DNA from: Spirochaetota bacterium
Lineage (GTDB): Bacteria > Spirochaetota > Spirochaetia > Treponematales > Treponemataceae
DNA: 29,571 nt
Direction of reading: 5' to 3'
NCBI GenBank assembly: GCA_023393015.1
Contig: JAEWMY010000009.1
Span: 1-29,571, forward strand
Shown here: positions 22,100 to 29,571 of the stretch, in pieces
How positions within the stretch are numbered: the first letter of the stretch is position 1
Layout of the letters: every line of letters starts with the position of its first letter
Made by a program: the position numbers and the translations under genes
The notes under the pieces: generated by a model
What the model was told of the DNA's origin: nothing
The model's input: only the letters and a program-made list of their open reading frames with translations
The model's database searches: none

Positions 22100-23068
22100 T
22101 CACGAAAAAGGGTGACAGTGGCGCTTCCTGAAAGAACCGGGGGTCATACCGGTTTGCTCTCTGAAGAAATGATAAAAGTGCGATTCCTCGCTGAATCCGC
22201 ATTTCAGCGCGACGGCGCTAATCGGCATATCGGTCATCGCGAGGGCTTCCCGCGCCATGTCGAGCCGAAGCGATTGCGCGAACTCAAGGGGGCTGACGCC
22301 GTACGCGCGCGTGAACACCTTCTGAAAATACGCGCGGGATAACCCGATCTCCGAGGCCGCGTCGGTCGCGGTGACCCGCTTGTTGACGTTAGCACGAATC
22401 CAGCGCCGCGCGATATCGAGTTTATCCCGCATGCCCGGCGGGAGCTCCGCGGAACACGAGCCAGTTCTACTGCCCAGATCGTCGGGTAGATCGCGGAAGA
22501 ACGAAGCGTTCAAGCATCGGGATATGATCTCGAGAAGGAATGTCTTCGTTGTCAGCGAAGAGAAGGGTGAGGGGTTAATGAACGCGCGGATGATTCCGTC
22601 AAATAGTGTCTTCATGGCCCCTTCGTCGAGCGATTCCATAACGCTCGGCAGCTTCTCTAACCAGGGATTCAAAAACGTCGCTTGTACGGGTTTTTCCTTG
22701 TTGATCGGATAGAAATCAGCCTCGGGAACGAATCCGTTAAGGCTGAAAATGACGCAGACGCACTCGTACCGCATCGTCGCCCGCGTCGACTCGCCCGGAC
22801 GTCGAAACACAATATCGCAGGGTTTTACGCCATACTCGACGCCGTCGATCTCCTGGCAGCCACCGTCGGAATCGATAATATACTCCAATTCGTAATTGGC
22901 GACGGTTCTTCGCAGGAGCTGAGTATCCTTTCGAAGCCTTGCGGGCGGGAGAAAATAGTACGCGGTTATAAGGGCGGGATTGAGAGCCTCAAATCGATAC
23001 TGACGAGGAATGAACCCGGGGCGGTCGACGATCGGATACACACCGGAAAGGTCAGATTCGTTTAGCAT
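22100..23068 (-). CDS. AraC family transcriptional regulator
   Basis: From ATG 23068 the product has 322 residues. The N-terminal part (about 30-130) is a cupin-like sensor (YELEYIIDSDGG, VKPCDIVFRRPGE), and the C-terminus (215-320) holds two helix-turn-helix motifs of AraC type: ATDAASEIGLSRAYFQKVF and ISAVALKCGFSEESHFYHFF, ending GMTPGSFRKRH. Such proteins sense sugars and activate transport operons. It is divergent from the solitary permease gene, the likely target. No ribosome-binding site precedes ATG 23068; TATTAT (23073-23078 on the minus strand) stands just six bases before it, so a leaderless message is possible, or TTG 23095 is the true start. Confidence 0.88.
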   Translation of the reverse strand: MLNESDLSGVYPIVDRPGFIPRQYRFEALNPALITAYYFLPPARLRKDTQLLRRTVANYELEYIIDSDGGCQEIDGVEYGVKPCDIVFRRPGESTRATMRYECVCVIFSLNGFVPEADFYPINKEKPVQATFLNPWLEKLPSVMESLDEGAMKTLFDGIIRAFINPSPFSSLTTKTFLLEIISRCLNASFFRDLPDDLGSRTGSCSAELPPGMRDKLDIARRWIRANVNKRVTATDAASEIGLSRAYFQKVFTRAYGVSPLEFAQSLRLDMAREALAMTDMPISAVALKCGFSEESHFYHFFREQTGMTPGSFRKRHCHPFS

Positions 23069-23096
23069 GACACAATAATACAGTAAATGACACAAT
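23068..23096. promoter_or_regulatory. Two TGACACAAT direct repeats 20 bp apart (AraC-type site)
   Basis: TGACACAAT occurs at 23068-23076 and 23088-23096. Direct repeats two helical turns apart match how AraC-family dimers bind. The site overlaps the start and promoter of the regulator gene and is ~75 bases upstream of the permease gene, suggesting autoregulation and control of the divergent gene. Confidence 0.55.
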
Positions 23097-23172
23097 CATG
23101 CATAGCGCGTTCACTGCGTGTACCTTAACCTGCTCATAACGTATGAATGAGTAACACCGAAGGAAGAGCAGA

Positions 23173-24018
23173 ATGCTGTACGAAACACACGAGTCGCGCT
23201 TTATCAAGAGAACGGTAATCTATGCGGTGATGACAATACTTTTCATTATGGCGATTATTCCGATCTGGCTCCTTCTCGTGAACGCCACGAGATCTACCGC
23301 GCAAATCAACGCTGGGCTCTCTCTCATTCCGTCGAATAATTTGGTCAACAATTGGGTGACGCTGACCATGCGCGAGTTCAGCATCTCGCGCGGTTTTTTC
23401 AACAGCTTTTTAATCGCGTCGACGACGACGCTCGTCACCGTGTATTTCTCTTCCATGACGGCGTACGGCCTCCACGCGTATCGCTTCAGGTACAGAAACG
23501 TCATCTGGAGCCTGATACTCATCGTCATGATGCTTCCGGGTACGCTGTCGTTAATCGGATTCTACCAATTCGTGGCGAAAATTCACCTCTTGAACTCGTA
23601 CATCCCGCTGATCGTGCCGTCGATCGCGTCCGCGGGCACGGTGCTCTTTCTCAGGCAATACCTCGCGTCGATGCCGACGAAGGATCTCATCGATCAGGCG
23701 CGGATCGAGGGCGCCGGGGAATTCAGGATTTTCAACACGATCGTCCTGCCGGTGCTCTCGCCGGCCATCGCGACGCAGGCGATCTTCGCCTTCGTCGGTT
23801 CATGGAATAATTTCTTCACACCGTTCATCATCCTGTCGAACGGGAAAAAGGCCACGTTGCCGATGCTCATCATGATGCTTCAGGGAGAGATGTTCAGGAC
23901 CGAATTCGGCGGTATCTATCTCGGTATCGCCGTCTCCATCGTTCCGATACTCGTCGTGTACTCGTTCATATCGAGATACATCATCGCTGGTATCATGATG
24001 GGCGGTCTCAAGGAATAG
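23173..24018 (+). CDS. Carbohydrate ABC transporter permease (MalG/AraQ type), solitary
   Basis: A 281-residue inner-membrane protein with six helices. The cytoplasmic EAA loop is DQARIEGAGEFRIFNTIVLP, followed by SPAIATQAIFAFVGSWNNFF, typical of MalG/AraQ/LacG permeases for oligosaccharides. AGGAAGAG precedes ATG 23173. Normally this gene follows a binding protein and a MalF-type permease; here it directly follows the divergent regulator, and no partner genes lie in the window. An 8-codon stub with its own ribosome-binding site follows. It is likely a remnant of a larger operon, or it works with subunits encoded elsewhere. Confidence 0.88.
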   Translation: MLYETHESRFIKRTVIYAVMTILFIMAIIPIWLLLVNATRSTAQINAGLSLIPSNNLVNNWVTLTMREFSISRGFFNSFLIASTTTLVTVYFSSMTAYGLHAYRFRYRNVIWSLILIVMMLPGTLSLIGFYQFVAKIHLLNSYIPLIVPSIASAGTVLFLRQYLASMPTKDLIDQARIEGAGEFRIFNTIVLPVLSPAIATQAIFAFVGSWNNFFTPFIILSNGKKATLPMLIMMLQGEMFRTEFGGIYLGIAVSIVPILVVYSFISRYIIAGIMMGGLKE

Positions 24019-24027
24019 GAGAGCGCC

Positions 24028-24054
24028 ATGCATTCGGATTTTCGGGTGAGCTAA
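24028..24054 (+). pseudogene. 8-codon stub after the permease gene
   Basis: GGAGAG is followed by ATG 24028 and eight codons (MHSDFRVS) to TAA 24052-24054. The spacing after the permease stop and the good ribosome-binding site look like the start of a further operon gene whose remainder is gone. Confidence 0.35.
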
Positions 24055-24284
24055 TAAATGATGATTGATTCAATTCAAATCGGAGAGAAGTTAGATTCGA
24101 GCATGACCTACAGGTATAATCACGTAGAGTGGTTTGTTTCACTGCTATGCTCATAATTGAAGTAGCAGAAAAGGATTGCCGCGTGAAGCAGTTCCGCGCC
24201 GCTTCTCGTTGACCCTATCGGCACGGGAAGCGAACGCGGAGCGGTGCGGCACGTATGGAAGCGGAAGGCCGATGCGGACTTATG
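24055..24284. other. Intergenic region between convergent units, nothing clear
   Basis: This 230-base stretch has no supported gene and no strong terminator for either flank. Its first half is AT-rich and the second half GC-rich with GCGGCGCGG-like words, which may mark an old rearrangement junction. Confidence 0.4.
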
Positions 24285-27200
24285 TTATTGCGGTTGTATT
24301 CCAACCGGCGTCAGGCTTCCCGTACCTGTCACACTGCTAACACCTACGAGCGTATTACCGGAGAAGGTTCCCGAGAGGATATGGAGCTCCGCTCCGGCAG
24401 AGAGATCCGCGAATCCGCCGGTATTTGAATTCGAATTATTGGTAAAACCAGTTATTGATCCTGAGACGAAGTAGCAGATGTTTCCGGTTCCCAGTAAGAG
24501 CGCGGAACGATTACTGTTCAGTTTAATTGTTGTAGTTTCCAGGAATTCGAACCCTTCGAGAACGATCGTGCCGGAGGTGCCTCCGTTTACCAACGCGACC
24601 GAGGGCGTACTGGTGGGACTCGCGGCCGCGTCCTGAATTCTTACATTTCTGAGTACGAGGGAAGAGGACGCACTCGTGTTGAACGTATGTCCCGTACGAT
24701 ACGTACTCTGGTTGTATAAGAGAGAAGTCGTATGATCCGGAGAACCGAAAAGCAAATGACCTCCTACCGTGACGAAATTTCCAGGCCAGTCCATATTAAG
24801 GTTCATTGGTCCGGTCGGAACGATTCGAACATGCGCGTTCGCGGGGATTGTAATAGTGCTATTCGCATATGCTGGAACAGCTCCGTTCGGTATGTTTGCT
24901 TCTATCAGCATCGTATCTTCCGAGTTTGAATATGGAAGTTGGCCTAAGGCATTGAGAATATCACCATACAGACTGACCGTGTTTCTTTGTATAGCACTCT
25001 TATTTCCGTTCGCATTCACGCAGTAAGCCGTATCATTCATGAGAAACTTGTAATAATTGATCGTGGTGTCGCCGGTCAGTATCGTGAGTAGTCCCGTAGA
25101 ACTGGGTCTGATCTTCGCGACGGGGTCTTTCGTGAGATATCCCCCGGTCTTGATCGAAGCGTTGTTGTCAAGCAAGACGAACGTCTCGGGGTTAACCTCT
25201 GCGTCCTTCGTGAAGGTCGCGATTACCTCCGAGTTGTTGATATGGAGGGACTCCTGGTTCCTGCTATTTTCGTGATTCTTTCCGATAACCGGGGCACTGA
25301 GCGAAAAGTACGTCAGTTTGGAAGCGGCTCCTTCAAGGAAAATCCCGTCGCCATACGGTATGCCGGAATCGGTGGAGAGGTTCCCGCTGATGTCCCCGCC
25401 CGAGACGTCGAGGCTGGTGCACGCGCCCGAGTAGATACCCCCGCCCATTCCCATTCCGGTCGTGGTATTCGCGGTGTTCTGCGTAATCGAGCCGCCGGTA
25501 ATCGAGATCGAAAGCGGTTTGGCGGAGTTATCGGATATCGCGTAGAGGCCGCCGCCAAAACCCGTTTGATTGCTCCTGGTCGAGGCGAAATTTCCCTGTA
25601 TCGAACCGCCCTCAAGGGTGAAGGTGATCTTTCCGGAGCCGCCGCTTTGCAGGTAGACACCGCCTCCCATGCCTCCCATGCCCCGGCTCGCGGTGTTTGA
25701 GGAGATACTTGATCCTGCTAAAATCCTAAGCGACGCATCGGCAAAACTTTCTGAATCGAAATAGACGCCGCCGCCCTTTCCCCTTTTGTTTGTGTGGTAA
25801 TTCGCGAAGTTTCCCGATACGCTCGTTCCTTCAATCGTCGCCTGTACGCGGTCAAGGAGGCAGATGCCTCCTCCGAGTCCTCCTTCGGGAGTGGAGAAAT
25901 CGTTAGTGGTCGGGTTCGTGATGTTGTTGGTGATCTGTCCGCGGGTAAGGCTGACTTTGGTAGGTGTCGATCCCGTGCCGATGACGTAGATGCCGGCTCC
26001 CGCAAGCGGTCCGCTTATCGTGGATGCCGTGATATTGCAGTTATTCCCCGTAACGTTCGTATCGGTAAGCGAGAGCCCGAAGTCCCCTTGGTTCTTGACG
26101 AAGCAAATCCCTCCGCCGTAACCGATCGCCGAGTATCCCCCTGACGAATGAGTAGCCTTGTTGTTTGCGATCTCGCAGTCAGTGAAGGTCGCGTCTGCGT
26201 TGTACGCGTAGAGAGCGCCTCCCATACCGTGATGTACCGTATTCGCGGAATTATATTGAAGCTTCGAAGTCCTCGAAACCGTTACCGTGGCGTTTTCGGC
26301 GAATATCCCGCCACCATACCCCGTGTTCGAGGCGATTCCGGAGTTATTGCGCAGTTCAGTGTTTTCTATGGTACACGTAATAGGAGACGTCACGCTCGCG
26401 CCGGCGCAATAGAGGCCCGCTCCCTCGGTCGTGTCGGAGGCAGTTGTCTCGTTGTACGAGAAAGACGAATCGCTGATCGCCACGGTTCCGGAAACCTCAG
26501 CGCACAGACCCGCGCCGCGCGCGATCGATGCGGATGATATCTCGTTATCTCGGATGGACGAACCGTTGACCAGTGTCAGGTTGCCGCATCTCGCGTATAC
26601 CCCGCCTCCCCCGCCATACGGTTGTCCCGTGTTTTCGACGGAGTTGCTCCAAACATCGCAGTTGTCGAGGGTCAAGGACGATTCCCCGGTCGGCGCGTTG
26701 AAATAGATACCGCCGCCGTAGGGTAATGGAGATTTCGATTTACCGTTGTTTATCTTGAGGGATTTGAGCCGAACCTTGACCACGCGCGAATCGGACGAGA
26801 TATAGATGCAACGACGCGTGTCGGCGCCGTCGATTTTCTTCATGTTTCCCTCGATCGTGAACTGCGTGTCGCGGTCGAATTCAAGATGTACTATATCGTC
26901 GGCGTGCGATACAGGCGCGAGGCCGGGAACGTTCTCCAAAAGATGTATCGTGTTGGCGGGATCGTTCTTGTTCGTGAGCAACTCTACGGCGCGTTCGATA
27001 GTCTGTACCGGATACGGGTAGGTTCCGGATCCGGTCGTATCGTTACCGTTAAACGGGGCAACGAATACCTCGGTAATGGCCGTAATCACCTTGAATTGCA
27101 CGGTAACGGTGTCAGAGTCGGCGTATCCGTCCATGCTCGCGAAGGCGGTAAGTACGTAGGTGCCGGGTGCCAGGGTTAAGGTATGCGGGCTAGCGACGTT

Positions 27201-28229
27201 TACGCCGGTTTCAAACGGCGATCCGTTTTTTTCGCATGTCCAATTGACGGTAGAACCGGTAGGTCCGGTGAGGACGATCGACGCCGTGGTTTGACCGCTC
27301 GGTAGTACGAGAGACGCGTCGGAAAGATTCGAGATCAATTGTCCGTTTCCGTCCGTCACGAGTACCTGTCCGAGCTTGCTCGGGTTTGAGGATACGCTGA
27401 CGGAGCCCAGAAGACCGCGTTCGTCCCGTACGGAGACGAGGTAGTTCCTGGGAGAGGCGGAGGAGTCGCCGGTCGCGACGTAGACCGCGGGCGTCGCGGG
27501 GTCGTCCACGAAGGGAGTCGATCCGGCGTGCGCCCGCATGCCGGACGGCGCCGTCACGCTCGCGGGGGATCCTGACGAGAAGGAAATCGATTGCGCCATG
27601 CCGGCGCTAACCGAGTCCACGGGATACTCGACGCCGTTTACGACTATCGCGTCGATGTCGCCGTGGATGTCGTCGGAGAGGTCCAGGTTGAAGCAGATGA
27701 CGTTCTTGTTGTCGGAACTGATCATGACGGTCGCGTCTCGCGGAGCGGGCGGGGCGGTATTGCATACGAGCGTGACGCGATACGGGTCGTACGGTACCGA
27801 AGTCGCGTTGTTGGTAATGGTCACGGTCGCCGAGATGTCACGACCTTCGTTGGGCCGTAAAAAAGATGGATGGAGTTCGAGCTCGAATGACTGACCGTCG
27901 GCGACGGGTATGAAGCCGTAATCCGACGCCGGGTTCGCCGCGGATTGCACGGTGGAATCATCGAAGACGATCGCGTAGTCGAGGGCGTGTTTTTTGGGAT
28001 TCCTCATGAGGAATCGTATCAGCGCTGTCGAGGCCGAGGGAACGTTCGAGACGCCGACAGAGTCCACGCCCCGTTCCGTGAGGATGGAGTGGGCGCCGAT
28101 GGCGGCCGTCGTGGTGTATTCCTCGAGGTAGTCCTTGACCGGGGCGAAATGATCCGCGCAAGAACATAAAACGAGCGCCGCTAAGGCGGCGACAAGCATG
28201 CCGGAAAAACGAAGTGACGAACGACTCAT
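24285..28229 (-). CDS. Large surface lipoprotein with Pmp-like beta-helix repeats
   Basis: A 1314-residue protein with a lipoprotein signal (AALVLCSC, Cys22 or Cys24). Residues ~25-370 form beta-rich domains, including a probable Ig-like part (SNLSDASLVLPSGQTTASIV, WTCEKNGSPFETGVN). At ~390 a VAPFNGNDTTGSGTYPYPVQTI segment opens a right-handed beta-helix as in DUF1565/pectin-lyase-like proteins. From ~505 to ~985 about 14 coils carry GGG-[IVL]-[YFC] or GAGL/GMGG variants, each followed by Asn-rich turns, much like chlamydial Pmp GGAI/FxxN repeats. The C-terminus shows no autotransporter barrel, so export uses the lipoprotein route. ATG 28229 has GAGG upstream, 28 bases after the stop of the beta-barrel gene, so the two are co-transcribed. 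Role: adhesion or polysaccharide binding is plausible, unproven. Confidence 0.85.
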   Translation of the reverse strand: MSRSSLRFSGMLVAALAALVLCSCADHFAPVKDYLEEYTTTAAIGAHSILTERGVDSVGVSNVPSASTALIRFLMRNPKKHALDYAIVFDDSTVQSAANPASDYGFIPVADGQSFELELHPSFLRPNEGRDISATVTITNNATSVPYDPYRVTLVCNTAPPAPRDATVMISSDNKNVICFNLDLSDDIHGDIDAIVVNGVEYPVDSVSAGMAQSISFSSGSPASVTAPSGMRAHAGSTPFVDDPATPAVYVATGDSSASPRNYLVSVRDERGLLGSVSVSSNPSKLGQVLVTDGNGQLISNLSDASLVLPSGQTTASIVLTGPTGSTVNWTCEKNGSPFETGVNVASPHTLTLAPGTYVLTAFASMDGYADSDTVTVQFKVITAITEVFVAPFNGNDTTGSGTYPYPVQTIERAVELLTNKNDPANTIHLLENVPGLAPVSHADDIVHLEFDRDTQFTIEGNMKKIDGADTRRCIYISSDSRVVKVRLKSLKINNGKSKSPLPYGGGIYFNAPTGESSLTLDNCDVWSNSVENTGQPYGGGGGVYARCGNLTLVNGSSIRDNEISSASIARGAGLCAEVSGTVAISDSSFSYNETTASDTTEGAGLYCAGASVTSPITCTIENTELRNNSGIASNTGYGGGIFAENATVTVSRTSKLQYNSANTVHHGMGGALYAYNADATFTDCEIANNKATHSSGGYSAIGYGGGICFVKNQGDFGLSLTDTNVTGNNCNITASTISGPLAGAGIYVIGTGSTPTKVSLTRGQITNNITNPTTNDFSTPEGGLGGGICLLDRVQATIEGTSVSGNFANYHTNKRGKGGGVYFDSESFADASLRILAGSSISSNTASRGMGGMGGGVYLQSGGSGKITFTLEGGSIQGNFASTRSNQTGFGGGLYAISDNSAKPLSISITGGSITQNTANTTTGMGMGGGIYSGACTSLDVSGGDISGNLSTDSGIPYGDGIFLEGAASKLTYFSLSAPVIGKNHENSRNQESLHINNSEVIATFTKDAEVNPETFVLLDNNASIKTGGYLTKDPVAKIRPSSTGLLTILTGDTTINYYKFLMNDTAYCVNANGNKSAIQRNTVSLYGDILNALGQLPYSNSEDTMLIEANIPNGAVPAYANSTITIPANAHVRIVPTGPMNLNMDWPGNFVTVGGHLLFGSPDHTTSLLYNQSTYRTGHTFNTSASSSLVLRNVRIQDAAASPTSTPSVALVNGGTSGTIVLEGFEFLETTTIKLNSNRSALLLGTGNICYFVSGSITGFTNNSNSNTGGFADLSAGAELHILSGTFSGNTLVGVSSVTGTGSLTPVGIQPQ

Positions 28230-28257
28230 TATCAGCCTCTGTGCCTTATGTGAATGC

Positions 28258-29475
28258 CTAAAACTGCCAACCGACGGAAAGCGATGGGTGAATCGAGAAA
28301 ACCTGCATGTCCTTCATGAAAACGTATGTACAATCGGTCGAAAGGTCCGCGTACATTCGCTTCCTGAAGTAGTATTGGAGCGAAAGTCCCGCGAGCGCGG
28401 ACATGCTCGACGGCGAGAAGGCGGGCGAGGTGACGCCGTTTTTGAAGGCGAACTGGACGTCGTAGAAGACGGTATACCCGGGACCGATATGGCACGCGAA
28501 CACGAGCTTGTTCTTGACGATCGGCCGTTGGTAGGCGAACACGAGATGGGCCATCGCCCAGTTCATGGTCAGCTCGTAAAACTCGGTATCGTTGCTGATG
28601 CGCGAGGCCGAGGCGAACAGTCCCACGCCGTAAAAGCCGGACGCCCGCTTGAACGGGATGAACGTCGCCTTGGCCACGATACCGATGGGTATGAAGGATG
28701 ACTCGAAGTATCGGTCGATCGTCCCGTCCCAGAGGACGACCGTAGGCATGTACCCGATCGAGACGTCGAAGTCCATCGGCTTTATGTATTTGAACGTGAC
28801 GGGCTTCGAGGTGGTCGTGAGTCCGCCGGGATTCTCGACGTGGAGCCCGTACTCGCCTACGTTGATCGATCCTATCGGAAAGGACACGCGCATGTCGCGG
28901 CCGCGCTTGTCCGCCTCGAGTACCGAACCCTTGTAGGTCTTGCCCTTGCCGTCGATCGGTCGGAAGGTAACCGTCGAGGACTCGAGCAGGTTCGCGCCGT
29001 CAACCGCGAAGACGTCCGAGTTCTCCTCCTCGAAGTAGATGACGCCGGGGGTGATATCGCCGACTCTGGGCTGCAGCGCTCGTATGACGGTGAAGGGGAA
29101 CCACTCGCTCGTGAGGGAGGGCCGTTCGAGGACGTCGTACACGACGAGCCGGTACCGGTACTCGCCGGGAGAAAGGCGTATCGCCAGTTCGGATCCCTCG
29201 ACGCGGGACTCGTGGACGTTAGCCCACGCGTCGTTCTTTTTTTCCTGTCGCTGTATCGTTATGTCGTAGTACGGGCAGTATTTCACCGACTCCCACTTGA
29301 GCGACTGGGTGAATACGACGCCTTCATCCGTTTGCTCGTGCCAGTAGTCCGTTTGCCCCGCTGTCTCCGAATTCTCCGTCATGTTCGCCTCCTGGCCCGC
29401 GAGCGGGAAGGAAACGAGAGTCGCGAGCGAGGCGACGAGTGGGAGGGCACGCGCGCGGAATCTATTAATTGCCAT
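28258..29475 (-). CDS. Outer-membrane beta-barrel protein with Fn3- and IPT-like domains
   Basis: The 405-residue protein has a signal peptide (to FPLAG, residue 27). Residues ~40-130 resemble a fibronectin type III domain (VVFTQSLKWESV, YDITIQRQ, SPGEYRYRLVVYD). Residues ~135-230 look like an IPT/TIG domain (PRVGDITPGVIYF, VDGANLLESSTVTF, GEYGLHVENPGGL). The rest alternates polar and aromatic residues as in a small outer-membrane barrel and ends LSVGWQF with a terminal Phe, the signal for barrel insertion. It overlaps the upstream gene by 11 bases and precedes the beta-helix lipoprotein by 28 bases. I infer that it anchors or exports the large lipoprotein, or acts with it at the surface. I do not recognise a named family. 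Confidence 0.75.
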   Translation of the reverse strand: MAINRFRARALPLVASLATLVSFPLAGQEANMTENSETAGQTDYWHEQTDEGVVFTQSLKWESVKYCPYYDITIQRQEKKNDAWANVHESRVEGSELAIRLSPGEYRYRLVVYDVLERPSLTSEWFPFTVIRALQPRVGDITPGVIYFEEENSDVFAVDGANLLESSTVTFRPIDGKGKTYKGSVLEADKRGRDMRVSFPIGSINVGEYGLHVENPGGLTTTSKPVTFKYIKPMDFDVSIGYMPTVVLWDGTIDRYFESSFIPIGIVAKATFIPFKRASGFYGVGLFASASRISNDTEFYELTMNWAMAHLVFAYQRPIVKNKLVFACHIGPGYTVFYDVQFAFKNGVTSPAFSPSSMSALAGLSLQYYFRKRMYADLSTDCTYVFMKDMQVFSIHPSLSVGWQF

Positions 29476-29571
29476 AGAGGGTCCTCTTGGTGCGCGATTT
29501 CGGCGCCTTTACTTCCGGAAGGTCGATCGTGAAATCGGACTTCGCCAACTCGCCCCGTTGCAGTACGATGT
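29465..29571 (-). CDS. C-terminal end of an unidentified gene (partial, right edge)
   Basis: Read leftward, 35 codons end at TAA 29465-29467: IVLQRGELAKSDFTIDLPEV, then KAPKSRTKRTLYGN. It overlaps the next gene's ATG (29475) by 11 bases, so it is first in the part of the surface operon seen here. The tail is charged and not recognisable. In spirochaetes a FecR-domain protein sometimes precedes Fn3/barrel proteins, but nothing visible here proves that. Confidence 0.65.
   Translation of the reverse strand, partial: IVLQRGELAKSDFTIDLPEVKAPKSRTKRTLYGN

Noticed and set aside
1..29571. tRNA, rRNA, prophage or CRISPR content
   Set aside because: No clover-leaf, rRNA-like, phage structural or regularly spaced repeat sequences were seen by eye.

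Overview
The window looks like a chromosomal piece of a GC-rich, saccharolytic spirochaete, most likely in or near Treponema. That assignment is inferred from gene content: spirochaete-style relaxed lipoboxes on many secreted proteins, a BspA-type leucine-rich repeat lipoprotein, a transposase type that I associate with spirochaetes, a Ytf-type sugar importer, GH5 glycanases and a soluble flavocytochrome-type reductase carried as a lipoprotein. No rRNA, tRNA, CRISPR array or phage genes were seen.

Layout. (1) 1-3005 is a small accessory island. It starts with the first codons of a leftward gene. Two ~103-bp direct repeats (128-230 and 2903-3005) then flank a short decayed gene fragment, an AT-rich RelB/RelE-type toxin-antitoxin pair (682-1144), a complete-looking insertion sequence (1249-2672, with terminal inverted repeats and a possible TATT target duplication) and a GC-rich stretch full of hairpins. 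(2) 3014-7095 is a rightward operon for envelope glycosylation: a DPM1-like polyprenyl-phosphate sugar transferase, a GtrA-type flippase, a 710-residue GT-C glycosyltransferase and a CPBP-type membrane protease. (3) 7198-8072 is a BspA/LRR lipoprotein gene broken by one frameshift, ending at a strong bidirectional terminator. (4) 8129-12888 (leftward) is a ytfQ-ytfR-ytfT-yjfF sugar ABC importer, with dyads between ytfQ and ytfR and repeats upstream. (5) 13165-16552 (leftward) is an unusual three-gene unit: secreted GH5 glycanase, ECF-like sigma factor (GTGA overlap with the glycanase stop) and an alpha/beta-hydrolase lipoprotein. (6) Divergent from it is a FMN/FAD reductase lipoprotein (16710-18506). 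(7) 18618-19646 is an uncharacterised lipoprotein with HTSHG and MTGHG motifs; 19789-20718 is an EamA transporter; 20907-21983 is a second GH5, a cellulase lipoprotein. (8) 22100-24018 holds an AraC regulator divergent from a solitary MalG-type permease, followed by an 8-codon stub, which looks like a decayed sugar-transport operon. (9) 24285-29571 (leftward) is a surface operon: the end of an unidentified gene, an outer-membrane beta-barrel protein with an IPT-like domain, and a 1314-residue lipoprotein with about 14 GGG-[IVL] beta-helix repeats.

Taken together, the genes describe a cell that breaks down plant or microbial polysaccharide outside the cell (two GH5 enzymes, hydrolase), imports sugars (YtfQRT-YjfF, MalG-type permease), may dispose of electrons on a periplasmic flavoprotein reductase, and decorates its surface with glycosylated and beta-helical proteins. 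The most unusual points are the glycanase/sigma-factor/hydrolase unit, the repeat-flanked island with an IS whose transposase appears to start at ATA, and the surface-protein operon.
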